NCBI GenBank assembly: GCA_040384665.1 | Contig: JAZKIY010000065.1 | Coordinates: 7,852 to 71,851 of the forward strand | Reading direction: 5' to 3' | Length of the DNA: 64,000 bases | DNA from: PCRC01 sp040384665 | GTDB taxonomy: Bacteria; Pseudomonadota; Gammaproteobacteria; Burkholderiales; Burkholderiaceae_C | In this document: one piece after another, positions 25,838-35,070 of the stretch | Numbering within the stretch: the first letter of the stretch is position 1 | How the letters are laid out: each line of letters begins with the position of its first letter | Translations under genes and position numbers: made by a program | The notes under the pieces: model-generated | Database searches by the model: none | Told to the model about the DNA's origin: nothing | Seen by the model: the letters and a program-made list of their open reading frames with translations, nothing else

Positions 25838-26794
25838 TCAGACGGTGGCGCCCGCGTTCGGGTCGGACGGGTCGCCCTTGTCTTTCTTGTCGGTGCCCTT
25901 GATCAGGTCGTCCCGCTTGATGCCGAGCCACAGCGTGATGCCGGCGGCCACGAACACCGAGGAGTAGATGCCAAAGCAGATGCCGATGGTCAGCGCCAGC
26001 GCAAAGTAAAACAGCGTCGGGCCACCGAACAGCAGCATCGAGAGCACCATGATCTGGGTAGAGCCATGGGTGATGATGGTGCGGCTGATGGTGGAGGTGA
26101 TGGCGTTGTCAATGATCTGCTCCGGCGTCATCTTGCGGTAGCGCTTGAAGTTCTCGCGGATGCGGTCAAACACCACCACCGACTCGTTGACCGAATAACC
26201 GAGCACCGCCAGCACCGCCGCCAGCACCGCCAGCGAAAACTCCCACTGGAAGAAGGCGAAAAAGCCCAGGATGATGACCACGTCGTGCAGGTTGGCCACG
26301 ATGGCAGCCACCGAAAACTTCCACTCAAAGCGGAAGGCGAGGTAGATCATGATGCCGATGATCACCATCGCCAGCGCCTTCAGCCCGTCCACCACCAGTT
26401 CCTGGCCGACCTGGGGGCCGACGAACTCGGTGCGGCGCAACGTCACGTCGGGCGTGGCCTGCTTGAGGGCGGCCAGCACCTGGTCGCTCTGCTGGGCGGA
26501 GGTGGCGCCCTTCTGCGCCGGCAGGCGGATCAGCACATCGCGGGCGGTGCCAAAGTTCTGCACCTGCACATCCACGTAGCCCAGGCCCGACACCACGCCG
26601 CGCACCTTCTCCAGTTCGGCCGGCTGCGAGTAGCTGACCTCCATCAGGGTGCCGCCGGTGAACTCCACCGACAGGTGCAGGCCGCGGGTGAACAAGAAGA
26701 ACACCGCCAGCAGAAAGGTCACGAACGAGATCACGTTGAACACCAGCACGTGGCGCATGAACGGGATGTCTTTGCGGATCTTGAAGAACTCCAT
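25838..26794 (-). CDS. secF: Protein translocase subunit SecF
   Basis: Inner-membrane partner of SecD that uses the proton gradient to complete export through SecYEG. 318 residues with six membrane spans: the first near residues 15-35, a periplasmic domain to about 130, then five spans. Typical sequences are FTGGTLMEVSY and SVNESVVVFDRIRENFKRYR, with the RND-type span containing AALAVLGYSVNESVVVFDR. Follows secD by 17 nt. Confidence 0.96.
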   Translation of the reverse strand: MEFFKIRKDIPFMRHVLVFNVISFVTFLLAVFFLFTRGLHLSVEFTGGTLMEVSYSQPAELEKVRGVVSGLGYVDVQVQNFGTARDVLIRLPAQKGATSAQQSDQVLAALKQATPDVTLRRTEFVGPQVGQELVVDGLKALAMVIIGIMIYLAFRFEWKFSVAAIVANLHDVVIILGFFAFFQWEFSLAVLAAVLAVLGYSVNESVVVFDRIRENFKRYRKMTPEQIIDNAITSTISRTIITHGSTQIMVLSMLLFGGPTLFYFALALTIGICFGIYSSVFVAAGITLWLGIKRDDLIKGTDKKDKGDPSDPNAGATV

Positions 26795-26811
26795 TTTTTA
26801 CCCTTTTCCGC

Positions 26812-28695
26812 TCAATCCGCTTTGGCCACGGCACCGCCGGTGCCGGGTTTCCAGACCGTGCCGATGGACACGCTCTTGAGTTTTTTCTGCCGCCCGTACC
26901 AGAAGTTCACCAGCCCGCGCGAGAAGAACACGGCCGAGAACATGCTGGTCAGAATACCGATGCAGTGCACCACCGCAAAGCCACGCACCGCGCCCGAGCC
27001 AAAGGCCAGCAGCGCCAGACCGGCGATCAATGTGGTGATGTTGGAGTCCAGAATCGTTGCCCAGGCACGCTCGTAGCCGGCGTTGATGGCCGCCTGCGGC
27101 GACACGCCGTTGCGCAGCTCTTCCCGCACCCGCTCGTTGATCAGCACGTTGGAGTCGATCGCCATGCCCAAGGCCAGCGCCATGGCGGCCATGCCGGGCA
27201 AGGTGAGCGTGGCCTGCAGCATCGACAGCACCGCCACCAGCAGCAGCAGGTTGACCGCCAGCGCAATGCCGGAGAACAGGCCAAACAGCATGTAGTAGCC
27301 GGCCATGAACAGCACGATCACCCCAAAGCCCCAGGCCACGCTGTGGAAGCCCTTGGAAATGTTGTCGGCCCCCAGGCTCGGGCCAATGGTGCGTTCTTCG
27401 ATGATTTCCATCGGCGCGGCCAGACTGCCTGCGCGCAGCAGCAAGGCCACGTCGTTGGCTTCGGTGGTGGTCATGCGGCCCGAAATCTGCACACGGCCAC
27501 CGCCGATTTCGCCGCGGATCACCGGTGCCGTCACGACCTCGCCCTTGCCTTTTTCAAACAACAAAATGGCCATGCGCTTGCCGACGTTCTCGCGCGTCAC
27601 GTCGCGGAAGATGCGCGCGCCCTTGGCGTCCAGCGTCAGGTGCACCGCCGCCTCTTGCGTCTGGTTGTCAAAACCGGGTTGGGCGTCGGTCAGGTTCTCG
27701 CCGGTCAGCAGCACCTGCTTCTTGACGATCACCGCCTGGCCGGTGCGCTCCAGGTAGCGCTCGGCACCAAACGGCACCGGGCCGGAATTGATCTCGGCGC
27801 TGCGGGCCTCGGCGCTTTCGTCCACCAGCCGCACTTCCAGCGTGGCGGTTCGGCCGAGAATGTCTTTCGCCTTGGCGGTGTCCTGCACGCCCGGCAGCTG
27901 CACCACGATGCGGTCTTGCCCTTGCTGCTGGATCACCGGCTCGGCCACGCCCAGTTCGTTGATGCGGTTGTGCAGCGTGGTGATGTTCTGCTTCAGTGCC
28001 TGGTCCTGCACGCGGCGCGCGGCCTCGGGCTTGATGCTGGCGTCGAGTTTGTACTCGGTGCCGTCCGGCCCACCCTTGGTCTGCAAATCGGCAAACTGGT
28101 CTGTGAACACATTGATGGCGGCCTGCAGCGTGGCGGCGTCGCGGAACTTGACCTCGATCGCCTGGCCGTTGCGGCTGATGCCGCTGTGGCGGATGTTCTT
28201 TTCACGCAGCACGCTGCGGATGTCGTTGGTCAGCGATTCGGCTTTTTTGGTCAACGCGGCCTGCATGTCCACCTGCAGCATGAAGTGCACACCACCGCGC
28301 AAGTCCAGGCCCAGGTACATCGGCGCGGCACGCAGGGACGACAGCCAGGTGGGCGAACGCGGCACCAGGTTCAGCGCCACCACATAGGACGGGTCGGCCG
28401 CGTCGGGGATCAGCGCGCGTTCGATCGCGTCTTTGGCTTTCAGCTGCACGTCGGTGCTGTCAAACCGCGCGCGCACCGAGCTGCCTTCCAGCGCCAGCAC
28501 GTCGGGCGCAATCGCAGCGGCTTTCAGCGCCTCGGTCACGCGGGCCAGCGTGGTGCTGTCCACCTTGACGGTGGCCTTGCCGCTGGACACCTGCACCGCA
28601 GGCGCCTCACCAAAAAAATTGGGCAGGGTGTACAGGGCCCCCACCAACAGCGCGATCACGATGATCGCGTACTTCCAGACGGGATAACGGTTCAT
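26812..28695 (-). CDS. secD: Protein translocase subunit SecD
   Basis: Inner-membrane protein export factor, 627 residues. A span at residues 9-28 is followed by a large periplasmic P1 region with GLDLRGGVHFMLQVDM near residue 130, then five spans in the C-terminal third. The signature MALALGMAIDSNVLINERVREELRNG contains the conserved Asp of the proton path. Second gene of yajC-secD-secF. Confidence 0.96.
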   Translation of the reverse strand: MNRYPVWKYAIIVIALLVGALYTLPNFFGEAPAVQVSSGKATVKVDSTTLARVTEALKAAAIAPDVLALEGSSVRARFDSTDVQLKAKDAIERALIPDAADPSYVVALNLVPRSPTWLSSLRAAPMYLGLDLRGGVHFMLQVDMQAALTKKAESLTNDIRSVLREKNIRHSGISRNGQAIEVKFRDAATLQAAINVFTDQFADLQTKGGPDGTEYKLDASIKPEAARRVQDQALKQNITTLHNRINELGVAEPVIQQQGQDRIVVQLPGVQDTAKAKDILGRTATLEVRLVDESAEARSAEINSGPVPFGAERYLERTGQAVIVKKQVLLTGENLTDAQPGFDNQTQEAAVHLTLDAKGARIFRDVTRENVGKRMAILLFEKGKGEVVTAPVIRGEIGGGRVQISGRMTTTEANDVALLLRAGSLAAPMEIIEERTIGPSLGADNISKGFHSVAWGFGVIVLFMAGYYMLFGLFSGIALAVNLLLLVAVLSMLQATLTLPGMAAMALALGMAIDSNVLINERVREELRNGVSPQAAINAGYERAWATILDSNITTLIAGLALLAFGSGAVRGFAVVHCIGILTSMFSAVFFSRGLVNFWYGRQKKLKSVSIGTVWKPGTGGAVAKAD

Positions 28696-28728
28696 GGACG
28701 CGCTTCTAGGAGGTGGGCGGGAGGCGGT

Positions 28729-29058
28729 TCAGAGGGAGCCCTTGGGCAGGACCTGGACCACCGCGCTGCGCTGGACCTGCACTTCCACGCCGTTGGCGAT
28801 TTCCAGGCTGAGCTGGGCGTCGCCCATCTTGCTGACCTTGCCGAGCAGGCCGCCGGCGGTGGCGACTTCGTCGCCCTTGGCCAGCGCGTCGATCATCGCG
28901 CGGTGCTCTTTCTGCTTCTTCATCTGGGGCCGGATCATCACGAAATACAGCACCACGAACATCAGGATGATCGGGGCCATGCCGGTCAGGGTGGACATCA
29001 TGTCACCGCCACCGGCGGCGGCAGGGGCGGTCTGGGCAAAAGCAGAAGAAATGAACAC
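28729..29058 (-). CDS. yajC: Preprotein translocase accessory subunit YajC
   Basis: A 109-residue single-span protein of the SecDF-YajC complex. The GTG start at 29058 is chosen because GGAG lies six bases upstream and the protein then begins MFISSAFAQ, the usual form in this group; the longer open frame lacks support. The span (APIILMFVVLYFVMIRPQMKK) is near residues 32-52, followed by the conserved cytoplasmic domain with EVATAGGLLGKV. The usual upstream neighbours tgt and queA are not in the window. Confidence 0.93.
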   Translation of the reverse strand: MFISSAFAQTAPAAAGGGDMMSTLTGMAPIILMFVVLYFVMIRPQMKKQKEHRAMIDALAKGDEVATAGGLLGKVSKMGDAQLSLEIANGVEVQVQRSAVVQVLPKGSL

Positions 29059-29271
29059 AAGCGACTCCACAATCAACAGCCTGTCAGCGACAGGCCCGAA
29101 CACAAAAGTCCCCAAGCGCGCGGAAACCCGGTCGCTGGAGGGCCACGTTCGATTGTATGCGGCGCACTTCCCGCCACCATTGCGCTAAACCCGGCCGGTT
29201 TGCAAGCCTTTTGCAGCGTCGGGAACGCTGTCATCACGGCTTCATGTGGAACGCCTAGCCTCTGCTGCGCC

Positions 29272-29619
29272 ATGCTGACCAACACACCGCCCGCCATCCA
29301 GCTCGCCGCTTTGACCGTGCTGCTGGCGTTGTCCGCCTGCGGCGGTGGTGGTGGCGATGCACCCGCCGCAGCGCTCCCGGCCGTCTCCGCGCCAGTCGCA
29401 CCCGCTGGAAACGCGGTGCGAGGCCGCGCGATCTACCAAACCATTTGCATCAACTGCCACGCACCCAACCCGGAAGACGACCGCCGGGGCGTGCGCCGGG
29501 CCAGTGCCTCGGGCATCCTGTTTGCGGTACAGGCGGTCAACCAGATGCGGTTCTTGCGTGACACCATCGGCCCGCAGGAAGCGGCCGATTTGGAAATCTG
29601 GCTCGCCAACCCCGTCTGA
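29272..29619 (+). CDS. Small monoheme cytochrome c lipoprotein
   Basis: A 115-residue protein not obvious at first because it forms the end of a much longer non-coding frame. From ATG at 29272 it has a hydrophobic signal and lipobox LSAC, then a Gly-rich spacer, then a heme attachment motif CINCH in IYQTICINCHAPNPEDDR. The QMRFLRDTIG segment supplies a candidate distal Met. The fold is shorter than class I cytochromes c. It is probably an outer-membrane- or periplasm-facing electron carrier of unknown partner. It lies between divergent yajC and convergent iorAB. Confidence 0.75.
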   Translation: MLTNTPPAIQLAALTVLLALSACGGGGGDAPAAALPAVSAPVAPAGNAVRGRAIYQTICINCHAPNPEDDRRGVRRASASGILFAVQAVNQMRFLRDTIGPQEAADLEIWLANPV

Positions 29620-29629
29620 CTGCCCGGCC

Positions 29630-32600
29630 TCAAGCCGCCAGCAACGCCGCCCACTTGGCGCGGGCCGCTTTCAGGTGGCGCGCTTTCACATGGCCAAAGC
29701 CCTTGATCTGCTCTGGCACACGGGCGATGTCTACCGCACTGGCATGGTTCTCGGCGTTCAGTGCGCCCAACAAGGGGGTCAAGCTGGCCCGGTACTCCCC
29801 CACCAGCGCGCGTTCGGACCGGCGTTCTTCGGTGCGGCCGAACACGTCGAACGCCGTGCCGCGCAGGAACTTGAGCGGCGCCAGCAAGCGAAAGGCGGTC
29901 TGCACCCAGGGACCGAACTTCTGTTTTTGCAGTTCGCCCTTGTCGTTGGTTTTGGCCAGCAGCGGCGGCGCCAGGTGGTAGTTGAGCTTGAAGTCGCCTT
30001 CAAACTGCGCGGCGATGCGGGCATGGAAAGCCGCGTCGGTGTGCAGCCGCGCCACCTCGTACTCGTCCTTGTAGGCCATCAGCTTGAACAGGTTGCGGGC
30101 CACCGCCTCGCTGAGCGTGGTTTTGCCGAGCGGCGCTTCGGCCAGCCGCACGGACTCGATGAAAGCGCTGTATTGCGCGGCATAGGCGGCGTTCTGGTAG
30201 CCGGTGAGGAAGACCACGCGGCGCGCCACCAGCTCGGGCAGGCTGTCGCGTTTCTGGAACTGGATGACCTGCGCTGGCGCGAACAAGCTGGCCACGCTGG
30301 TGGCGTCCACCGCCGCGCGGCGGCCCCAGGCGAAGGCGGCCTTGTTGTTGTCCACCGCCACCGCGTTGAGTTCGATGGCGCGTTGCAGCGACGACAGCGC
30401 CAGCGGCACCCAGCCCATTTGCCAGGCGTAGCCGAGCAGCATGGGGTTGGTGTACAGGCTGTCGCCCATCAGCTTCACGGCAGCCGCGTCGGCATCGAAG
30501 CTGCCCACCGCGTCGGCGCCCACGGCCTGGGCGATGGCGGCCACACAGGCGTCGGCCGGGTTCTGCCAGTTGGCGTTTTTCACGAAGGCCGCGGTGGGGG
30601 TGCTGTGGCTGTTCAGCGCCACATGGGTGCGGCCAGCGCGCATGCGCAGCGCGGTTTCTTTGCCGGCGGCGACGATGGGGTCGCAGCCAATGATGAGGTC
30701 GGCCGCCGCCATGCTGACGCGGGTGGTGCGGATGTCGTCCTGACTGTGCGCAATCAGCACATGGCTCCAGGTGGCCCCGCCCTTTTGCGCCAGGCCACCG
30801 GCGTCTTGTGTGACGATGCCCTTGCCTTCAAGGTGCGCGGCCACGCCGAGCAACTGGCCGATGGTGATGACGCCCGTGCCACCCACGCCAGCCACGACGA
30901 TGCCCCAGGCGCCTGCGTCCAGCTGCGGAATGGTGGGGGCCACCAGCGGGCCGCCGAAGAGCGCGTCGTCAAACGGCGAGGCTTTTTTCTCGCCCTTGGT
31001 TTTCTTCTTGAGCTGGCCGCCCTCCACCGTGACAAAGCTCGGGCAAAACCCCTTCACACAGCTGATGTCTTTGTTGCAGGTGCTTTGGTTGATGGTGCGC
31101 TTGCGGCCGAACTCGGTCTCCAGCGGCTCGACGCTGAGGCAGTTGCTCTGTACACCGCAGTCGCCACAGCCTTCGCACACCAGCTCGTTGATGACCACCC
31201 GCACCGCCGGGTCCACCAGCGTGCCACGCTTGCGGCGGCGGCGCTTCTCGGTGGCGCAGGTCTGGTCGTAAATGATGACGGTGGTGCCACTTATGCCGCG
31301 GAATTCGCGCTGCACCGCATCGAGCGTGTCGCGGTGCTGGATGGCGATGCCTTCGGGGATGCCGGTGATGTCGGCGTACTTCTCTGGCTCGTCGGTGACG
31401 ATGGTGATCTTGGCCGCGCCCTCGGCCCGCATGCTTTGCGCGATCTGCACCACCGAATGGCCTTCGGGCCGCTCGCCGACCTGCTGGCCGCCGGTCATGG
31501 CCACCGCGTCGTTGTACAGGATCTTGTAGGTGATGTTGATGCCGGCGGCAATGCTTTGACGCACCGCCAGGCTGCCACTGTGGAAATAGGTGCCGTCGCC
31601 GAGGTTGGCAAAAATGTGCTGCTCGTGGGTGAACGGCTGCTGGCCCACCCAGGGCACGCCCTCGCCGCCCATTTGGGTGAAACCGGTGGTGCTGCGGTCC
31701 ATCCACAGCGCCATGAAGTGGCAACCAATGCCGGCCATCGCGCGCGAGCCTTCGGGCACTTTGGTGCTGGTGTTGTGCGGGCAGCCGGAGCAGAACCAGG
31801 GCTGGCGGTCGGCTTTGACCTCCAGCACCTGCAATGAACGCTCCTTGGCTTGCAGGATGGCCAGCTGCGCGTCAATGCGTGCGCCCATGTCGCCATCGAC
31901 ACCGAGCTTTTTCAGGCGCTGCGCAATCGCCTTGGCAATGATGGCGGGCGACAGATCGGCGTTGGCGCGCAGCAGGGTGTTGGCGCTCGGGTTGGGCATG
32001 CTCCACTCGCCACCCGAAAAGTCGCCTTCGACTTCGTTGAACTTGCCCACCACGTTGGGGCGCACATCGGCACGCCAGTTGTACAGCTCTTCCTTGAGCT
32101 GGTACTCGATGACCTGGCGCTTTTCTTCCACCACCAGAATCTCGCGCAGGCCGGTGGCAAATTCGCGCGTGCCCTGCGCTTCCAACGGCCAGACCACACC
32201 CACCTTGTGCAGGCGGATGCCGAGTTGGCGGCAGGCCACGTCGTCCAGACCGAGGTCGAGCAGGGCCTGGCGGGTGTCGTTGTAGGCTTTGCCGCTGGCG
32301 ATCAGGCCGAACCGGTCGTTCGGGCCTTCAATGGCGTTGTAGTTCAGGCGGTTGGCGCGGATGTAGGCCAGCGCGGTGTACCACTTGGTGTCGAACAAGC
32401 GGGCTTCCTGGTCGAGTGCCGAGTCGGGCCAGCGGATGTGCACCCCGCCGGGCGGCATGGCGAATTCGGGGATTTTGATGTCAACGCGGTCCGGGTCAAT
32501 GACCGCGGTGGCGCTCGATTCGACGATCTCTTGAATCGTTTTCATCCCGGCCCAGACACCGGAGAAGCGGCTCATGGCAAAAGCGTGCAGGCCCAGGTCC

Positions 32601-33175
32601 AGAATTTCCTGCACGCTGGCCGGGAAAAACACCGGCAGGCCGCAGGCCTTGAAGATGTGGTCGCTCTGGTGGGCGGCGGTGCTGCTCTTGGCCACATGGT
32701 CGTCACCCGCCACCGCAATCACCCCGCCCCAGGGTGTGGTGCCGGCCATGTTGGCGTGTTTGAAGACGTCGGAACAGCGGTCCACCCCCGGGCCCTTGCC
32801 GTACCAGATGCCGAACACGCCGTCAAACTTGTTGCTGCCGGGCGGCGCAAAGCCGAGCTGCTGCGTGCCCCACAACGCGGTGGCGGCCAGCTCTTCGTTC
32901 ACGCCGGGCTGGAACACGATGTTCTGCGCCTTCAGGTAAGGCGCGGCCTTCACCAGCGCCTGGTCGTACCCACCGAGCGGCGAACCGCGGTAGCCGCTGA
33001 TGAAACCCGCTGTGTTCTTGCCCACGTTTTTGTCGCGCAGCCGCTGCAGCATCGGCAGCTTCACCAGCGCCTGCACACCGCTCATGAAAGCGCGGCCGTG
33101 GTCGAGGCTGTATTTGTCGTCGAGCGTGACGGTTTCCAGGGCGCGGCGGATGTGTTCTGGCAGTGGGGCGTTCAT
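29630..33175 (-). CDS. ior: Indolepyruvate ferredoxin oxidoreductase, fused alpha-beta form
   Basis: Oxidatively decarboxylates aryl (possibly also branched) 2-oxo acids from amino acid breakdown, using thiamine diphosphate, FeS clusters and CoA. This 1181-residue protein fuses the IorA-like part (N-terminal pyrimidine-binding domain, FISGYRGSPLGGYD; TPP/Mg domain with GEGVPWVGQQPF and NLGDGTYFHSG) with a ferredoxin-like region (VCEGCGDCGVQSNC and CNKDISCVKGFC, about residues 665-710) and the gamma/IorB-like domain (GVGGTGVITIGQLLG). AGGAG precedes the start at 33175. A divergent Lrp/AsnC regulator and a palindrome in between suggest amino-acid-responsive control. Confidence 0.93.
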   Translation of the reverse strand: MNAPLPEHIRRALETVTLDDKYSLDHGRAFMSGVQALVKLPMLQRLRDKNVGKNTAGFISGYRGSPLGGYDQALVKAAPYLKAQNIVFQPGVNEELAATALWGTQQLGFAPPGSNKFDGVFGIWYGKGPGVDRCSDVFKHANMAGTTPWGGVIAVAGDDHVAKSSTAAHQSDHIFKACGLPVFFPASVQEILDLGLHAFAMSRFSGVWAGMKTIQEIVESSATAVIDPDRVDIKIPEFAMPPGGVHIRWPDSALDQEARLFDTKWYTALAYIRANRLNYNAIEGPNDRFGLIASGKAYNDTRQALLDLGLDDVACRQLGIRLHKVGVVWPLEAQGTREFATGLREILVVEEKRQVIEYQLKEELYNWRADVRPNVVGKFNEVEGDFSGGEWSMPNPSANTLLRANADLSPAIIAKAIAQRLKKLGVDGDMGARIDAQLAILQAKERSLQVLEVKADRQPWFCSGCPHNTSTKVPEGSRAMAGIGCHFMALWMDRSTTGFTQMGGEGVPWVGQQPFTHEQHIFANLGDGTYFHSGSLAVRQSIAAGINITYKILYNDAVAMTGGQQVGERPEGHSVVQIAQSMRAEGAAKITIVTDEPEKYADITGIPEGIAIQHRDTLDAVQREFRGISGTTVIIYDQTCATEKRRRRKRGTLVDPAVRVVINELVCEGCGDCGVQSNCLSVEPLETEFGRKRTINQSTCNKDISCVKGFCPSFVTVEGGQLKKKTKGEKKASPFDDALFGGPLVAPTIPQLDAGAWGIVVAGVGGTGVITIGQLLGVAAHLEGKGIVTQDAGGLAQKGGATWSHVLIAHSQDDIRTTRVSMAAADLIIGCDPIVAAGKETALRMRAGRTHVALNSHSTPTAAFVKNANWQNPADACVAAIAQAVGADAVGSFDADAAAVKLMGDSLYTNPMLLGYAWQMGWVPLALSSLQRAIELNAVAVDNNKAAFAWGRRAAVDATSVASLFAPAQVIQFQKRDSLPELVARRVVFLTGYQNAAYAAQYSAFIESVRLAEAPLGKTTLSEAVARNLFKLMAYKDEYEVARLHTDAAFHARIAAQFEGDFKLNYHLAPPLLAKTNDKGELQKQKFGPWVQTAFRLLAPLKFLRGTAFDVFGRTEERRSERALVGEYRASLTPLLGALNAENHASAVDIARVPEQIKGFGHVKARHLKAARAKWAALLAA

Positions 33176-33263
33176 GGCGACTGTGTCTCCTGTTATGGGG
33201 AAAAGTGTAGAAGCTATGCGCCGACAGGTGTTTGCTTTCTTTGCCCTTTTACCGCTATTCTTA

Positions 33264-33276
33264 GCAAGAATCTTGC
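33264..33276. promoter_or_regulatory. Candidate operator of the Lrp/AsnC regulator
   Basis: Perfect 13-bp inverted repeat GCAAGAATCTTGC in the intergenic space between the divergent indolepyruvate oxidoreductase and Lrp/AsnC genes, 15 bp upstream of the regulator's start codon. Lrp-family proteins often bind such short palindromes next to their own gene. The A/T-richer surroundings fit a promoter region. Binding is inferred. Confidence 0.55.
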
Positions 33277-33291
33277 GTGAAAGTGGCGATC

Positions 33292-33774
33292 ATGGAAACA
33301 CTGGACAAATTTGACCTGGCCATCCTGAACGAGTTGCAAACCGACGCGCGGCTCACCAACGCCGAACTCAGCGCCCGCGTGGGCCTGTCTGCTGCGCCGT
33401 GCTGGCGCCGCGTGCGGGCGTTGGAAGAGAGTGGGTTCATCACCGGCTACCGGGCCGAGATCAACCGCCACAAGATCGGGCTGGACGTGCTGGCCTTTGT
33501 GCGGCTGGACGCCGAACGCAACACCGGCGACGTGACCCGCGAGCTGGAAGAAGCCATCCGACAGATCCCCGAAATCGTCTCCTGCCACTACATCAGCGGC
33601 ACCGGCACCTTTGAGCTGCAGGTGGTCAGCCGCGACCTCAACACCTTCAGCCAGTTTGCGCGCGAGGTGCTGATCAACCTGCCCAAGGTGAAAGACATCC
33701 ACACCAGCTTTTCGCTGGGCGAGGTCAAGGCCAGTGGGGCCTTGCCGCTGGGGCATGTGCGCACGCTGAAATAG
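33292..33774 (+). CDS. Lrp/AsnC family transcriptional regulator
   Basis: A 160-residue regulator: helix-turn-helix at residues 5-55 (LDKFDLAILNELQTDARLTNAELSARVGLS.. RRVRALEESGFITGY), then a RAM effector-binding domain with the SGTGTFELQVVSRDLNTF segment. The start at 33292 (METLDKFD) matches the family. Divergent from the indolepyruvate oxidoreductase gene with 116 nt between starts, so the most likely target is that gene plus itself, with an aromatic or branched-chain amino acid as effector. Confidence 0.92.
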   Translation: METLDKFDLAILNELQTDARLTNAELSARVGLSAAPCWRRVRALEESGFITGYRAEINRHKIGLDVLAFVRLDAERNTGDVTRELEEAIRQIPEIVSCHYISGTGTFELQVVSRDLNTFSQFAREVLINLPKVKDIHTSFSLGEVKASGALPLGHVRTLK

Positions 33775-33779
33775 CGGCC

Positions 33780-34958
33780 TCAGGCTGGCCGGGGCATGGG
33801 CACACGGGCCGCCAGCCAGCACAGCGCCGCAAAGGCCACCAGCCCCAGGCCGCTCGACACCCACAGCGCGCCCTGGCCCCAGCGGTCGATCAGCACACCA
33901 AACACGAACGGTGCCGACGCCTGGGCGATGCGCGCCGGCACCATCAGCATGCTCTGGCGCAGGCCGTAGCCGTGCGGGCCAAACAGCACCAGCGGCAAGG
34001 TGCCGTTGGCAATGGTCATGATGCCGTTGCCGGCACCGTGCAGCAGCGTGAACACCACCGCCACTGGCCCACCCAGCACCATCAGCACCGCCGCACCCAG
34101 CGGGTGCGCCAGCACCGCCAGTTGTGCCGACCGCAGGGGGTGAAAGCGCCGCAGCAGCCCAAACTCCAGCATCCGGGCCACCACTTGGGCCGGCCCGACC
34201 AGCGCGCTGGCAAACACCGCCGCGGCCAGGCCCGCGCCCGCCGCCTGCAGCAACCGGGGCAGGTGCGCCGCCATCGCGGTGCTGATGAACCAAGTGATCG
34301 CAAACACCAGGGCCAACAGCACCGCCGTGCGGCTGACACGGACCGGTTCGGCCGGGGCACTGGCGTCCGACGCGCCCGGCGGGACCACCACAGCCGCCAC
34401 CTTCGGCAACGACGCATTCAGTGGCGCACCCAGCACCAGGTGCAGCGCCGCCCAGACCAGGCAGGCGCCACGCCAGCCCACCTCGCCTTCCAGCCACGCA
34501 CTGAGCGGCCAGCCCACTGTGCTGGCAAAACCGGCAAACAGCGTGATGCCGGTGATGGCGCTGCGCGACTGGCTGCCGTACAGCCGCACCAGCGTGGCAA
34601 ACGCGGCCTCGTACAGGCCAGAACCCATGCCCACGCCCAGCAACACCCAGGCGGCAAACAGCCCCACCGGGCCTTGGGCCATGGCCAGCGCCGCCAGCCC
34701 AACGGCAAACACCCCGTTGGTGACCACCAGCACGGTGCGCCCGCCGCAGCGGTCGATGGTGCGGCCAGCCAGCGGGCCCACCATGGCCGACACGACCAGC
34801 GCGGCCGAAAACGCGGCAAACACCGCCAGCGTGGACACCCCCAGGTCGCGCGCCATCGGGGCCGCGAGCATGGCCGGCAGGTAGTAGGTGGAGGCCCAGG
34901 CCAGCGTCTGGCTGGTGCCCAGGCTGGCCACGGTGAGCTGCTGCCGGTCAAGCGGCAT
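33780..34958 (-). CDS. MFS transporter
   Basis: A 392-residue inner-membrane transporter with about 12 hydrophobic segments and the MFS loop motif AGRTIDRCGGRTVLV between segments 2 and 3. The start at 34958 (MPLDRQQLTVASLG) removes a 13-codon upstream extension with no membrane character. It converges on the Lrp/AsnC gene with a 5-nt gap. The substrate is unknown; the sequence resembles monocarboxylate/drug-type MFS proteins more than sugar porters. Confidence 0.85.
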   Translation of the reverse strand: MPLDRQQLTVASLGTSQTLAWASTYYLPAMLAAPMARDLGVSTLAVFAAFSAALVVSAMVGPLAGRTIDRCGGRTVLVVTNGVFAVGLAALAMAQGPVGLFAAWVLLGVGMGSGLYEAAFATLVRLYGSQSRSAITGITLFAGFASTVGWPLSAWLEGEVGWRGACLVWAALHLVLGAPLNASLPKVAAVVVPPGASDASAPAEPVRVSRTAVLLALVFAITWFISTAMAAHLPRLLQAAGAGLAAAVFASALVGPAQVVARMLEFGLLRRFHPLRSAQLAVLAHPLGAAVLMVLGGPVAVVFTLLHGAGNGIMTIANGTLPLVLFGPHGYGLRQSMLMVPARIAQASAPFVFGVLIDRWGQGALWVSSGLGLVAFAALCWLAARVPMPRPA

Positions 34959-34997
34959 GGGGCGTGTGCAGGTGGTGCATGGGCCACATCTTCGCAA

Positions 34998-35031
34998 GAA
35001 AAAAGCCCAGCCTCTTGGCGAGGCTGGGCTT
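34998..35031 (-). terminator. Rho-independent terminator of the PhoX-family gene
   Basis: A hairpin with 11-bp arms (AGCCCAGCCTC and GAGGCTGGGCT, loop TTGGC) at about 35004-35030. On the minus strand it is followed by a run of Ts (A run at 34999-35004 on the plus strand), so it terminates the minus-strand gene ending at 35071. Confidence 0.9.
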
Positions 35032-35070
35032 CGGGCGCGCCGCGGTCGGCGCGCTCAGGTCAGACCGGTG

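Noticed and set aside
26965..29271. Very long plus-strand open frame antisense to secD and yajC
   Set aside because: Composition is that of a GC-rich antisense shadow (His/Gln/Arg/Gly-rich) with no domain; only its last 115 codons form a real gene.
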